A model generated the notes under the pieces. It saw only the letters and a program-made list of their open reading frames with translations. It made no database searches and was not told where the DNA came from. A DNA stretch of 64,000 nucleotides from Gigantopelta aegis. Its lineage: Eukaryota; Mollusca; Gastropoda; Neomphalida; Peltospiridae. Below are positions 22,681 through 33,992 of the stretch, in pieces (within the stretch, counting starts at the first letter, position 1; each line of letters begins with the position of its first letter). The stretch is taken from contig NC_054706.1 of assembly GCF_016097555.1 (NCBI RefSeq), positions 22,601,929 through 22,665,928 on the forward strand, written 5' to 3'. A program made the position numbers and the translations under genes.

Positions 22681-23706
22681 TTAAGTCACATTTTCTTTGT
22701 GAAAGGAACAAAGGCTTGAAAATAGAAAGAAATGACATCAGCAAAATATCAACTTTGGGACTGTTTAGTATTTATCATAATACAGGGGCGGATTATGCTT
22801 TAGGTGGGGGGGGGGGGGGGTCAGAAACAATATGTAAACGTTTATAATTTGAAATTATAAATTTTACAGGTTATCTACGTGGTGGGGGTGTTTTTGTTTT
22901 TTAAGCCGGATATAATCCGCCCCTGTTTAAATATTAAAATTAAGCAAATAATTTTGAAGCAGGACGGTTAGACCCCTTGTTAATAATGATAAATATTAAT
23001 ATTGACCGTGTGAATACACAGATCAGTGGCCGACTGACTTTCCTGCATTAGAATGCGATTGTGTGAAACAAAAATTCCACTGAAAAAAATAATCCACCCT
23101 ATATAGTGGTACAGACTGTTTAAATGCGAATTATAATTAAGCCGAATAAGAGATTTTCACTTCGTTAACAAAACCAAATAGAGGACCCCTTCCCCCTCTC
23201 TCCCAAAGTCGAGCAGTCGAGTAGTCGAGTATGCCAAAAGCACGTGCAATGGCACATGCGAAACAGACCACTGGCGGTGGCATGGTTTTATAATGGTCTT
23301 CATTTCAAACTTGTGCTGATTCTTTTCTTTGTACAGTAATTTTTTTTTTCTTTTTTTTTTTTCTTTCAATCAATCAAGCAAGCAAGCAATGGGGTGGACG
23401 GCTCTCACACTGAGGGGGGGGGGGGGGTCAACATTACTGAATAGTCTTATGGGGCAAATACAAGACACGTGTGCAGCGATTTTAGCGATTCTAGACTGGC
23501 GATCTAACAGGTCATACGGGCTCCTATTTTTGCAGACTGATTTTTGTCCGAATTAAACAAAAATGGAATTTTAAATAAACTACATTTTATTTATATTAGC
23601 CATATTTGTGAATGACTGCGGCTGGTATTTGTACGAATGGATAATTACATGTAGGCCTACAAATATAATAATAACGTGAGAGACAAGTGGAGAGAAAAAT
23701 TCCACC

Positions 23707-24653
23707 TAGCCCGAGTACTCTGACTGTAAGAGAGCTAGACGGACATTTGGACATAAACACGCTCTCATTACAGTCGGAGACCAGCCTATGTCTTTTTTTG
23801 GCAATTCCTGACTACCAAACGGTAGGCAACGAGTCCCGCTCTAATACCACAACAATCCTATGTTTGACGTCAAATACCTTTACATCAATCATTTTCGAGT
23901 TAAGTGATACAAAAAAATCCACATATTAATCACTAATACACTTACTACAGAAAGAAACCCGACAGCACCCACATTTAGCTACGCTTCGTGACACTCCGTC
24001 GCAACAATTGCAAAGCTCGGCGATCTATTTCGAGACGTACCCCACGTGATCGCGCACTGGGCGATTCCGCCTTGTGCAGCAGTTACAGGGGCCGTCTCAT
24101 ATCAAGCGAAGTTACAACATGGAAGAGTTGGCTAATGCCGTTTTGGATGAATTTGGATTTCATTACGTCATTAAACCAAAACAATTACACATTATTGATT
24201 CCATTTTGAATTTGAAGGATACATTTGGGGTGTTATCGACAGGATACGGCAAAAGTATGTGCTACGTACTGCCTCCTCTTATGAGACGACCCCTGTAACT
24301 GCTGCACAAGGCGGAATCGCCCAGTCTAGAAATAGATCGCCGAGCTTTGTAATTGTTGCGACGGAGTGTCACGAAGCGTAGCTGAATGTAGGTGCTGTCG
24401 GGTTTCTTTCTGTAGTATGTGTATTAGTGATTAATATGTGGATTTTTTTGTATCACTTAACTCGAAAATGATTGATGTAAAGGTATTTGACGTCAAACAT
24501 AGGATTGTTGTGGTATTAGAGCGGGACTCGTTGCCTACCGTTTGGTAGTCAGGAATTGCCAAAAAAAGACATAGGTTGGTCTCTGACTGTAATGAGAGCG
24601 TGTTTATGTCCAAATGTCCGTCTAGCTCTCTTACAGTCAGAGTACTCGGGCTA
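23707..24653 (+). mobile_element. Long-TIR, 9-bp-TSD element carrying a RecQ-like start (MULE-like), copy 2
   Basis: Each arm is about 375-395 bp, starting TAGCCCGAGTACTCTGACTG and reaching CAGTTACAGGGGCCGTCTCA. Perfect 9-bp duplications AATTCCACC flank it (23698-23706 and 24654-24662). Only about 175 bp of unique sequence remain between the arms, and that holds the 5' end of a helicase reading frame (24119-24298). Long arms with a 9-bp duplication point to a Mutator-like element. No MURA-type transposase is present. Confidence 0.88.
24119..24298 (+). CDS. Truncated RecQ-like DNA helicase N-terminus (59 aa)
   Basis: The ATG at 24119 opens MEELANAVLDEFGFHYVIKP followed by KQLHIIDSILNLKDTFGVLS and TGYGKSMCYVLPPLM. 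The pattern of a KPxQ (Q-motif-like) element about 25 residues before a Walker A T-G-Y-G-K-S is that of RecQ/DEAD superfamily 2 helicases. The frame then runs into the right inverted repeat (RRPL and a stop), so motifs Ia to VI are absent and it cannot be active. Copy 1 at 2734-3538 holds the same start codon context, so this sequence belongs to the transposon family and is not a single random capture. It may be a remnant of an autonomous element's own helicase. Confidence 0.7.
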   Translation: MEELANAVLDEFGFHYVIKPKQLHIIDSILNLKDTFGVLSTGYGKSMCYVLPPLMRRPL

Positions 24654-24706
24654 AATTCCACCGTGTTCAACGTTTTTGAGTCTTGAGATAAACCCTGCGT
24701 TGATCG

Positions 24707-24960
24707 CCCCATCTAGCGGCAGTTACAACGTAAATACTTCCGTTTTGTGAGTGATCCGCAACTGGCGTATCAAGTGTCCCCTTTGAGGAGTTACAGTAAG
24801 TCGTTTTCAGCATCACTTTTCATAAAACTAGTCATGCACAATCTATATATTTTTCCCCAACTCGTACTATAAAATTTCAAAGGATATAAAAAGAAAAACA
24901 TAAAAAAAACTTCACCTCTCTTTGTAAACGTCTTCTTTTTTTCATGTCGTCTGCTCGTGT
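24707..24960. repeat. Dispersed repeat, related to 55207-55445
   Basis: TAGCGGCAGTTACAACGTAA and TTTGAGGAGTTACAGTAAGT with the following CATGCACAATCTATA are shared, in order, with the 55 kb copy. Function unknown. Confidence 0.7.
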
Positions 24961-26100
24961 AAAGTTTTATTAGTGGTTATGTATCGCCGTCCAAAATAAA
25001 ACCAAGACTATATACACTCATGTCACCTTAGTCTGCGCGGCACAATCTTAAAACAACACATCTTGATTGTGAATATATGTATAAACTGGTAGATAACAAT
25101 TTGATTGGGAAAAAAACCCTGAATTAATGCACTAAAAGTACTTTTGTCAGCCTCGATCAACGTGTTTTTGTATCACCAGTCAACACGTGTCTGTCAATGC
25201 TGTAATGATCAACCTTGTATATCAACTTACACAAGTTTACAGATAAGCTTCAATACATACCTTATTGTAATTTATGAATCCATAAATGAAATGAATGTTT
25301 TATTTTATCTGTTAACGTGAACATCCAAGCATACTTTGAATTTCCCTCCGAGTGACACAATGCAAAATGGCTGCACACAGATGTTGATTCTGCACTTACA
25401 GCATGGCCTATTTTAGTTATAGTCTGTTTCAAAATTATCATTGATTGTCCTATATGTCTAACGAACACTATTTGTGCTCATTTACAGTTAACAACAGACA
25501 ACTTTTGTTGAATAATAATCAATTTTTTTGAGATTGGCTATTTTTTATATTGACATCTTGTGTTGTCCAAACTAAGGAGCATGGAACACAATTTATATTT
25601 ATTTCATTTGCATAATCTAAATGTTTCTGAAACAGACTATAACAGGAAGTGTTTGTTATTTAGAACTTTCAAAAAGTCGGATTCATTATTTGTTTGCTAT
25701 TTTTGTAAACATCAGCGACAGAAATGGTTGTTTTAATGTTTGCTGCGCAGACTTATGTGCCGTCATGCAGGCCAGTAAATACAGGGGGGTCCCACTAAAA
25801 ATGCACTCATTACTTGAGTTTAAAAACATTAAAATTAAAATAACTTTCAGTAGTAACACGTTTATTGTTCCATTGTACTGTGGCGGTGAAACAAAATATT
25901 TTTAAAGAAAGATTTTAACTTAAAAATATAACACAAATGCTTAGGTGCGCAGACTTAGGTGCCACCAGTGTACTATTACAGTTATTTTACGTACAATTTC
26001 AAGAAACATGTATTATTTATTTGTTAGAATATTTGTTTAATGAAATTTACACAGAAATGACTAAAAATTGAATATACCGACAGACTGATCGGTAACTACA
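24961..26100. other. Non-coding interior of the 4 kb element
   Basis: The stretch is AT-rich. The open frames here (for example 25621-25905) show no recognisable domain. Nothing else is seen. Confidence 0.5.
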
Positions 26101-26171
26101 AGTGATCCGGAACTGGCGCATCACCTGTACGAAAAATTACTCTCCTACCTTTAATTGCCGTTATTCACTTA

Positions 26172-26753
26172 TTGTCCGAACCAAATTGTTAACAACTACA
26201 AAAAATTACTCTCCTACCTTTAATTGCCGTTAGATTTCCTCCAAAGTTTGTCCAGACACAAATTGCCAAAAAAAACCACTACAAATATACAGATTCCACA
26301 TACGAGACTGCATCGATGTCGCCGATAAAAGCATGTAATTTTGTGCCAGCTGCCATTTTGACTTTTTTTGGAATATTCTTCAAGAGGGGTGAAAGGATAG
26401 GAACGTCATAACATGTTATGATATAAAAGCAAACGTGATGACGTCATATTATTTATTATTATCGATTTCATATTAATTGTGTCATATACTTTGGAGGCTT
26501 TTACCCCCTTTGAAGAGTATTCCATAAACAAACAACATGGCAGACGGTAGAAAACTGCATGTATTTTTTCCTATGCAATCTCAGCAAAGACGATATCGGC
26601 GACATCGTTGCAGTCTCGTGTGTGGAATATGTATATTTGTAGTGGGGTTTTTTGCAATTTGTGTCTGGACAAACTTTGGAGGAAATCTAACGGCAATTAA
26701 AGGTAGGAGAGTAATTTTTTGTAGCCTAGTTGTTAACAATTTAGTTCGGACAA
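26172..26753. mobile_element. TA-flanked foldback element (Tc1/mariner-type MITE), copy 1
   Basis: The ends are TTGTCCGAACCAAATTGTTA and its reverse complement, each bordered by TA. The arms extend most of the way to the centre, so the whole element is a long imperfect palindrome. The right arm carries a short open frame starting MADGRKLHVFFPMQSQQRRY followed by a hydrophobic stretch (LVCGICIFVVGFFAICVW). Copy 2 at 30423 keeps the start of the same frame. Confidence 0.85.
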
Positions 26754-26856
26754 TAGGAAGAAATTTTCACATAATTTGTATGTATATGTATACAGTTGTA
26801 GTATTTAGATCAACATCTATGGTATACTTCTAGTGCAGTAATGTATTCAAAAATAT

Positions 26857-27183
26857 ATAGCGGGCGAGACGTAGCCCAGTGGTAAAGCGCCCGCTTGATG
26901 CGCGGTCGGTTTGGGATCGATCCTCGTCAGTGGGCCCATTGGGCTATTTCTCGCTCCAGCGAGTGCACCATGACTGGTACATCAAGGCCGTGGTATGTGC
27001 TATCCTGTCTATAGGATGGTGCATATAAAAGATCCCTTGCTGCTAATCGAAAAGAGTAGCCCATGAAGTGGCGACAGCGTGTTTCCTCCTTCAATATCTG
27101 TGTGGTCCTTAACCACATGTCTGACGCCATATAACCGTAAATAAAATGTGTTGAGTGCGTTGTTAAATAAAACATTTCCTTCC
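26857..27183 (+). mobile_element. SINE, B head with A-type tail
   Basis: The head is GAGACGTAGCCCAGTGGTAA with GGGATCGATCC, and the tail is family A ending CATTTCCTTCC. The duplication TTCAAAAATAT flanks it (26846-26856 and 27184-27194). Confidence 0.9.
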
Positions 27184-27250
27184 TTCAAAAATATGGTATG
27201 TTATCTGTACTATTTTATTAGTAATAGTAATAAGTTTCTTGTATTTTCAG

Positions 27251-27348
27251 ATATGCTAAACCAGCCAGTGATGAATGGAGTCACAGGTGCCTTCTCAGTC
27301 TGTACAGTCATGTACAGTTGGAATACAGAACACTCCAGTAATGTGTGA
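27251..27348 (+). CDS. Possible short terminal exon, unknown protein
   Basis: A good acceptor (TTTCTTGTATTTTCAG) precedes a frame reading MLNQPVMNGVTGAFSVCTVM then YSWNTEHSSNV and a stop. The frame needs one base from an upstream exon. The mini-frame in the foldback element ends ...NLTAIK plus one base before GTAGGAG at 26703, so the phases would fit, giving a join across the SINE-bearing interval. No protein family is recognised, and chance phase agreement is one in three. Confidence 0.25.
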
Positions 27349-27873
27349 TGTTAGTGTTGGTAGTAGCAGGCCAGAGATTATTGAGGATGTACAAGACTCG
27401 ATCCAATGTTGATATGTAGTTTTACACTGGCTTACCAAATTACACTTTTCGAAAGTCTGCTGGAATGTGGGGAAAAACAGGTGTGCACAACCATATATAG
27501 CAAGTTTGAAATATGTAAAAAAAAAAAAAAAGGGAGGGGGGGAGGGCGTAAAAGGAAACTGGGGCTTATAGACGGAATTTCTTATATTAATGATGAGACT
27601 TAGGTTAGGTTTACTTGTCAAAGACCTGGAGTTCAAATTTAAAGTATCCTCCAGCAGTACTGTTTCAAATATTTTTTAAATCTGGATATCATTTATGTAT
27701 ACATATTTGCAAGCATTAGTATTTTTGCCAAAGTTGGAAATTTTGAAATCAAATGTTCCAGTGCTTTAATTTTTCAAGTGATACCATAATTATTTTAGAT
27801 TGCACCAAGATATTTATTCAAACTCCTTCGGAAAACCAATCATTGACATATTCCAATTATAAATTTCAAAACT

Positions 27874-28240
27874 ATGGGGTGGTAGTGCTTCTGATGTTGA
27901 AATAACCAGAGCGAGTGGTTAACTGGAACAGTTAGAGTCTGGTGATACAGTAATGGTAGATACGGGTTTTGTACATTTGAAGAGATGAAGAGGAGTGAAA
28001 ATGTATTGTCCACCATTCAAATGTGAAAAACAATTTTCAAAAACTGAAGTCGAAATAACAAGATGAATTGCATCTGCCAGAATACATGTAGAAATGAAAA
28101 TGGAAGAGAGAAAAAAATTGCGGATTCTTCAGGGAGTTATGCCACTTGCTCTTAGTAAGACAGCTGATGAGATTGTGTTTGTGTGTGGTGCATTGACAAA
28201 TTTATTGCCACCATTAGTAACTTATAGATGTTATCTTGAG
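27874..28240 (+). pseudogene. Decayed DDE_Tnp_4 transposase (ISL2EU/Harbinger-type)
   Basis: Read with stops, the + strand gives WGGSASDVEITRASG, then LEQLESGDTVMVDTGF, where the second Asp of the DDE triad should be, and further on IASARIHVEMKMEERKKLRI followed by LQGVMPLALSKTADEIVFVC and GALTNLLPPLV. These are the usual blocks of transposases of the ISL2EU/PIF-Harbinger relatives. In-frame stops and a missing middle make it a relic. No terminal repeats were identified around it. Confidence 0.72.
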
Positions 28241-29150
28241 TTTTCAGCCATAGTAAGTGTTCTGTTCATTCCCCTCAATACCAGTTAAACATATCCTACT
28301 TTTCTCCCAAATTTTAAAAATGTAATTTGGAGGTTGCTAGAAAAAATAAATTGATACATACAACATTATTGGAGGTGAAAGTCCATATTAAGCTACTACA
28401 AAATCTTCAGATGGTCAGAACAGTTTGAATGACTAAAACATTGGGGAGTGTCCCTTTAAGTTTCAAGAACATATGTTTAAATTTCAAACAACTATAATCT
28501 ATTTTAATAGTTTCTTATTTAGCTGGATGCACTAAATTGGATGTGTAACAGATATTTAAAGTGTCTATAATGAGGTAAAATGACATGCAAGTTTTCAGTG
28601 AATCTGTTCGTTATTAGTCAATTTTAACAGTCACGACGTAAATAGTGCTGGCATTACATATGTTTTATACACCTTTTAGCTAATTCATACTTATTTCCGC
28701 TGATTACTGCGTAAATATGTTATTAGATGAGCCTTTTTCAAATTCAATATATCTTCAAATGTAGTTTCTCCAGATGATAAGATATTCGACGAATCTATAC
28801 CATAGGTACTTGATGACAGGATAATAAACCATTTCCCAATGACACTAGTACATGATGCGGTGGTTACTGCATTGGGTTAGCCACTGTGATCGAAATGTCT
28901 ACTGTTTTTAAATAACATTTTGTTAAAATAGCAGACACCTACTCTCTCTCTCCTCCTTCCCCCCACCCCCCACCCCCCACCCCACCCCGCAATGTCCGAT
29001 AAACATTCAGTACTTTTTTTTTTTTCGTTTTTTTTTTTTTTAACATCACCCTATCCTACACATTTTGGTTCACGTTTTATTCCCGGCCAGGACGAAGTGA
29101 GTATTTTAGCCCGCCAATAATGCAAATTTTAAAACACGAAACTATATGAG
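28241..29150. other. Non-coding stretch with C-rich run
   Basis: Nothing coding is seen. A CCCCCACC-type run lies near 28960-28990 and T-rich runs at about 29012-29042. Confidence 0.5.
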
Positions 29151-29162
29151 AAATACAAAGAA

Positions 29163-29554
29163 AGAAAGAAAGAAAGAAGTGTTTTATTTAACGAAACACT
29201 CAACACATTTTAATAACGGTTATATGGCGTCAGACATATAGTTAAGAACCACACAGATTTTGAGAGGAAACCCGCTGTCGCCTCTACATGGGCTACTCTT
29301 CCGATTAGCAGCAAGGGATCTTTTATTTGCGCTTCCCACAGGCAGGATAGCACAAACCATGGCCTTTGTTGAACCAGTTATGGATCACTGGTCGGTGCAA
29401 GTGGTTTACACCTACCCACTGAGCCTTGCGGAGCACTCACTCAGGGTTTGGAGTCGGGTATCTGGATTAAAAATCCCATGCCTCGACTGGGATCCGAACC
29501 CAGTACCTAACAGCCTGTAGACCGATGGCCTGCCACGACGCCACCGAGGCCGGT
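29163..29554 (-). mobile_element. SINE family A, reverse orientation
   Basis: A complete copy whose GAAA tail lies at the left and head (reverse of CCGGCCTCGGTGGCGTCGTG) at the right. The duplication AAATACAAAGAA flanks it (29151-29162 and 29555-29566). Confidence 0.92.
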
Positions 29555-29566
29555 AAATACAAAGAA

Positions 29567-30420
29567 GTACAAAATTAATTTTACAGCTTAAGTTGCACCA
29601 TATGCTTCTTGAAAAATAGGGCCTACCTTATGACGTTGATATAATCAGGTATTAAAACACTTCATGGACAATAAATTATTATATACCCGACTTTGACCAA
29701 GTAAGTTTTTTAAATTACTTTGTATAATATCTACATTTGATATTTTATTGCATCTTTATAAACCACTTTAGAGATTTAAAAGGTTTCATTAATTAATTTT
29801 CAATTATTTCAAGTCTGTTTTCAAATTTATATATTTGCGTTCATTGTTGGGAAAACGCTTGTAACAATATAGGCTACGTGTTAGTGGTTGGGACACTAAT
29901 TTATGGATGTAAAACAAGCTTTCTAATAATTATTGGAAATATTCATCATATTTTAAATTTCATAATACAATTATACTACTTGTATTATTATTATTATCTT
30001 TCTTCTTTTTTTTCTTTCTCTTTGACCATAGCAATACTTTTAGGGGTTTGTATATAGGCTAGTGCGTGCCTTAGAGGGTTGGGTTTTTGTTTGTTTGTTT
30101 GGGGGGTTTTGTGGGGTATTTTTTATTTTTTTATTTTTTTTATTGTGATATATTGAGAGTAATAGAGGTTATTACCCTCTTGTATTTCGGTATCGTCAAT
30201 ATCATATATTAGGAATAAAAATTGTATTATGCGAGCCTCTGGCATATAATCTCAAGCTTAATATAACGTGTTTTTGTAAACTGTACACTTAACTTTAATT
30301 CCAGTCAGCCATTACGCGATATTCAAATGACGTAAGAATATGTGGCGCGGTGTATTTTTGAATGGAAATGATGTCAAACTCGAATGACGTCATTTTGGAT
30401 GTCCTTACATCAAAATAAAC
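29567..30420. other. Non-coding AT-rich stretch
   Basis: No gene, RNA or element end is recognised. T-rich and GTTT runs occur near 30085-30145. Confidence 0.5.
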
Positions 30421-30422
30421 TA

Positions 30423-31081
30423 TTGTCCGAACCAAATTGTTAACAACTACAAAAAATTACTCTCCTACCTTTAATTGCCGTTAGATTTCCTCCAAAGTTT
30501 GTCCAGACACAAATCTTGAAAAAACCATTACAATGACACAGATTCCACATACCAGATGCTAACCATGTCATCTATATCGACTTAGCTGAGAGCGCATAGG
30601 GAAAAAAGCATGTAATTTTGTATCAGCTGCCATTTTGACTTTTTATGGAATATTCTTCAAGAGGAGTGAAGGGATAGGACTTAATCTAACAACGTCATAA
30701 CATGTTATGATATAAAAGCAAACGTGATGACGTCATATTATTATTATTTTTTATTATTATTATTATTATTAGTTTAATGATACCACTAGAGATCATCGAT
30801 TTCATATTAATTGTGTCACATACTTTGGAGGCTTTCACCCCTCTTGAAGAGTGTTCCATAAACAAACAACATGGCAGACGGCAGAAAACTGCATGTATTT
30901 TTCCCTATGCAATCTCAGCAAAGACAATATCGGCGACATCGTTGCAGTCTCGTGTGTGGAATCTGTATATTTGTAGTGGGTTTTTTGCGATTTGTGTCTG
31001 GACAAACTTTGGAGGAAATCTAACGGCAATTAAAGGTAGGAGAGTAATTTTTTGTAGTTGTTAACAATTTGGTTCGGACAA
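30423..31081. mobile_element. TA-flanked foldback element, copy 2
   Basis: It has the same ends as the 26172 copy, TTGTCCGAACC and GGTTCGGACAA, bordered by TA on both sides (30421-30422, 31082-31083). It is a longer version with an ATT microsatellite near 30741-30770. The mini-frame starting MADGRKLHVFF begins at 30871, but a one-base loss in GTAGTGGG(T)TTTTTTGC shifts its end. Confidence 0.88.
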
Positions 31082-31839
31082 TAGGGCCTAACGTTTTTTG
31101 TTTTCTGAACGCTGGACAGCTTTCAGTGTAAAATTGCTATTGAAATATTTTTATTTGATGACTATGAATGTATGCGTCAATTATGGAGTGTCACCCATGT
31201 GCGTTTGCTTAAATGTCAAACCTAGTGCCGTGACCTCCATTAATTTACATCTAATTTGCAAAGTTATCAAATTGTTAAAGTATGTGATCTGAAAAATATC
31301 ACATACTTTGATTGCACTGAAAATGTAAGATATTATATGATAAATTAAAGTATCCTGTCATCAAGTGCCTATGATCCATACTGGCGTCTTGGCAGTCGAA
31401 CGTAAACGATACATATTCATAGGGGAGATAACTCTTAAAGCACAATTATTAAAAGAGTGAATTCATCTTCTTCGGAATAAACAAAAATGACTTTGTAAAA
31501 TTAAAGGGACACGCCCTAGTTGTTAACCATTACGCCGTTGTTTTTCGCTATTAAACCCATTTTTTCACAAATAAAATTGCACTTTACTTACCGTTTATTA
31601 TTTAGAATATACATTTCCATTCACTTGAAGTGGGTTTTTTTTGTAATCCTGGTAATCCTGGTCTTTGTAATACCACAAAACCGCATTTTTCGTATTTCTT
31701 AAAAACCCACGGGCCTCTGAGAAAAAACCGTTTGGCAGACAAGGTCTAATCTATTTTTAGAGGGGATATTCCCATTTCATTGTCACAGACTTTGGTATAC
31801 CACGTGACCGTTATCATTTTGGTTCGGTTTGTTTTCTCG

Positions 31840-32505
31840 TGCACGGTTCGCGCAATCAACATCCGATTTGTTGTCGTTTGCTTGTTGTTCATTTGTGAGA
31901 TTTTTCTTCACAGTTCGTGAACATTTTCATTAACAATAAAGTTCAGACAAGTAAGTATCTCAATACAAAACGTTAGAAACCCTTAAAAACCAATAATTTT
32001 GCTAAGTCTTACGATATCTGGAGGGGATACAACCAGGACAGAACAGTTGGAACATGTCCAGGAGAGGTGAAAGGAACGCACCCCAAGTCTGTGCTCACTC
32101 TGTGAAATTTGTCGTGACGTAGGCATTGTTGTGCTTCGAGCGACATCTACCGGTAATATCGGAATACTAACTTTCAAAATTATTTCAAGCAATTGGGACA
32201 TGGGAATTCCCATGGTATTTATCGATATAAAACCTGCTTTTTCACTCCATTTGATAAAAATGTGATCTAACTGTGTTACAGGTTTGTAGATTAACCAAAC
32301 TTATAATTTATTTTCGCTGGATGGAACTAGGGCGTGCGGTTTTAGGGGTTTGTAAAGTTTTGTATTTATATACCTACTTGTCTGAACTTTATTGTTAATG
32401 AAAATGTTCTAGAACTGTTGGGAAAACTTTACAAATAAACAACAAGTAGACAACAAATGGAATTTTGATTGCGTGAACGAGAAAACAAATTGAACGGAGT
32501 TGGAA
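31840..32505. repeat. Inverted repeat pair around a 340-bp spacer
   Basis: GAACATTTTCATTAACAATA with TTCAGACAAGT and ATACAAAAC lies at 31918-31970, and its reverse complement lies at about 32360-32410; similarity extends over roughly 130-160 bp per arm. ACGCCCTAGTT also occurs at 31510 and, in reverse, at 32326. It looks like a foldback element or two opposed copies of one repeat. Confidence 0.65.
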
Positions 32506-33132
32506 GCATAACGCAGTTAGAGACGTTGACGATACAATTTGTTTTTAAATATAATTTTTTTCCATTAACATTTCCTTTGTAAAATATTTATAATGGCCTA
32601 ATCTTTGGTTTTAAATTTTCATACTATAAATATTTAATGTTGATGATAATATTGTTAGCCAGTTTAAAAGTTTTCTAGCTATTTTCATTATTTATCAATA
32701 TAATTATTTGTTTTTCGAACTTGAGTCTTGTGTAAACGTCGGTGCAATGTTGAGCCGATCCCTTCAAGCAGAAGTAAATTTTGGCGCAAATGTTTCAATG
32801 CGGTAATTTATTTTTTACTATTTACACAAAACCATCGTAATTTCACATATAAATCCACAAATTTTCTGAAGCAGAAAATATCCATATTCATTAGGATTTT
32901 ATATCGTGTATATTGTCTATACGTGGTTGTTTAAATTCCTGAAATTAATGTGGAAATATTTTTGTTCAAACAAAAATCGCTGGCAGCTGAAGGTGGTTAG
33001 AGTTTTCCCAACGCGGTCGCAAGTTGGGACTTGATCGGCCCGACTCAACCATTTACCAACGTCGTGACGTTAAGACGGCGATAGTGCGGACTATGGCGAA
33101 GTTGGGCCAACGTAGCTGTGCTATCTGGGTAA

Positions 33133-33663
33133 AGGCCCTGCTACACGATACGAGTGACTCGTACGAGTCAATCGGATTGCAACGCCAACAAGCATATCGT
33201 AACGTGTGGCATGTCATACGATTGAATCGGTCCGAGTCACTCGTACGAGTCGAAGTTTAGAACTTGTTCTATTTTCATACGATTGAATCGGACGTTTGGG
33301 GACGTTGACCAATCAGATCGTGGCGCAGATAACGTTGACGTTTTGAGTGTAATGGCGGAAAACTGTTCGCTTGTCGTCGGTACAGACCCAACAGCTCATA
33401 GAGTTGTATCAGTGGCACAACGTTTTGTTGGGTGTGTCCAGACATTTATATAAATACAGAGACGTTACGACAGCCGCCTTCTTATCATTGCACAACATTG
33501 TTTACCATGGTTACAGGAAGGATATTTTTTCAATGACGTCACGTTTCATACGATTGACAATTACCGTTTGGCAACACGTCCGATTCAATCGGTCCGATTG
33601 ACTCGTGTCAGTGACTCGTACGAGTAACTCGATCCGATTCTATCGTATCGTGTAGCAGGCCCT
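33133..33663 (+). mobile_element. PIF-Harbinger-type element remnant
   Basis: The ends are AGGCCCTGCTACACGATACG and its reverse complement, flanked by the 3-bp duplication TAA (33130-33132 and 33664-33666), as expected for PIF-Harbinger. Subterminal ACTCGTACGAGT palindromes recur. The interior contains a MADF-like fragment (33350-33470) and no transposase. Confidence 0.85.
33350..33480 (+). pseudogene. MADF-domain fragment of a Harbinger accessory protein
   Basis: After ATGGCGGAAAACTG, in a shifted frame, the sequence reads SSVQTQQLIELYQWHNVLLG followed by VSRHLYKYRDVTTAAF. An LIExYxxHxxL...LYKxRDxxxxA pattern is the start of the MADF (Myb/SANT-like) domain found in the second protein of Harbinger elements and in cellular MADF factors. 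A frameshift separates it from the ATG and the domain is cut off, so it is dead. Confidence 0.65.
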
Positions 33664-33886
33664 TAAGTACTTTAAGGGGGGGGGGGGGGGGGGTACCAGA
33701 TTATACCGTGGCAAGGTACTATATTCGCTTTTCATATTTACTTGTAGTCCGTGCTAGCCTTCATGAACAATGTTTTTTTTGGTAAATAATTTCAATTTGA
33801 TTTGAGGGCGAAAAAAAGTAAATGAATTTTTTTTTTTTTTTTAAATGCAGTGTAGCTATAAAATTTGATGCAATTTTTTGGGAATA

Positions 33887-33926
33887 AAGCTTTCATTCGT
33901 GAGGGTTAGTGACCCTGAAAAGAGCC
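33887..33926 (-). terminator. Histone-type 3' end: stem-loop plus downstream element
   Basis: On the minus strand GGCTCTTTTCAGGGTC (33926-33911) folds as a 6-bp stem with a four-base TTTC loop, with two G-U pairs. It is followed by ACTAA and then CTCACGAATGAAAGCTT (33903-33887). This is the form of a replication-dependent histone mRNA end (stem-loop bound by SLBP, purine-rich element bound by U7 snRNA). It begins 66 nt after the stop of the small gene at 33993-34154. The same 17-nt element occurs at 56828-56844. Confidence 0.8.
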
Positions 33927-33992
33927 GTTGTAGTTTTGCCAGTGACCTTTTCCGAAGTCTTCCTGCCTGGCCTAGAGATGTTCTTTAATTTC

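Larger units (their letters stand above)
22063..26130. mobile_element. 4.07 kb inverted-repeat element containing nested insertions
   Basis: The left end GTACAGGTGAAGCGCCAGTT is matched in reverse at 26101-26130. The flanks (ACAACTACAGTA on the left, AAAAATTACTCTCC on the right) are the two halves of a TTGTCC-type foldback arm, which shows the insertion point. An inner pair of similar ends (ACGCCAGTTGCGGATCAC) lies near 22250 and 24750. No transposase was found. Contents are AT microsatellite, homopolymer G runs, and the element at 23707-24653. Confidence 0.7.

Noticed and set aside
24119..24298. A functional helicase gene
   Set aside because: The frame stops after Walker A where it meets the inverted repeat. 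Motifs Ia to VI are missing.
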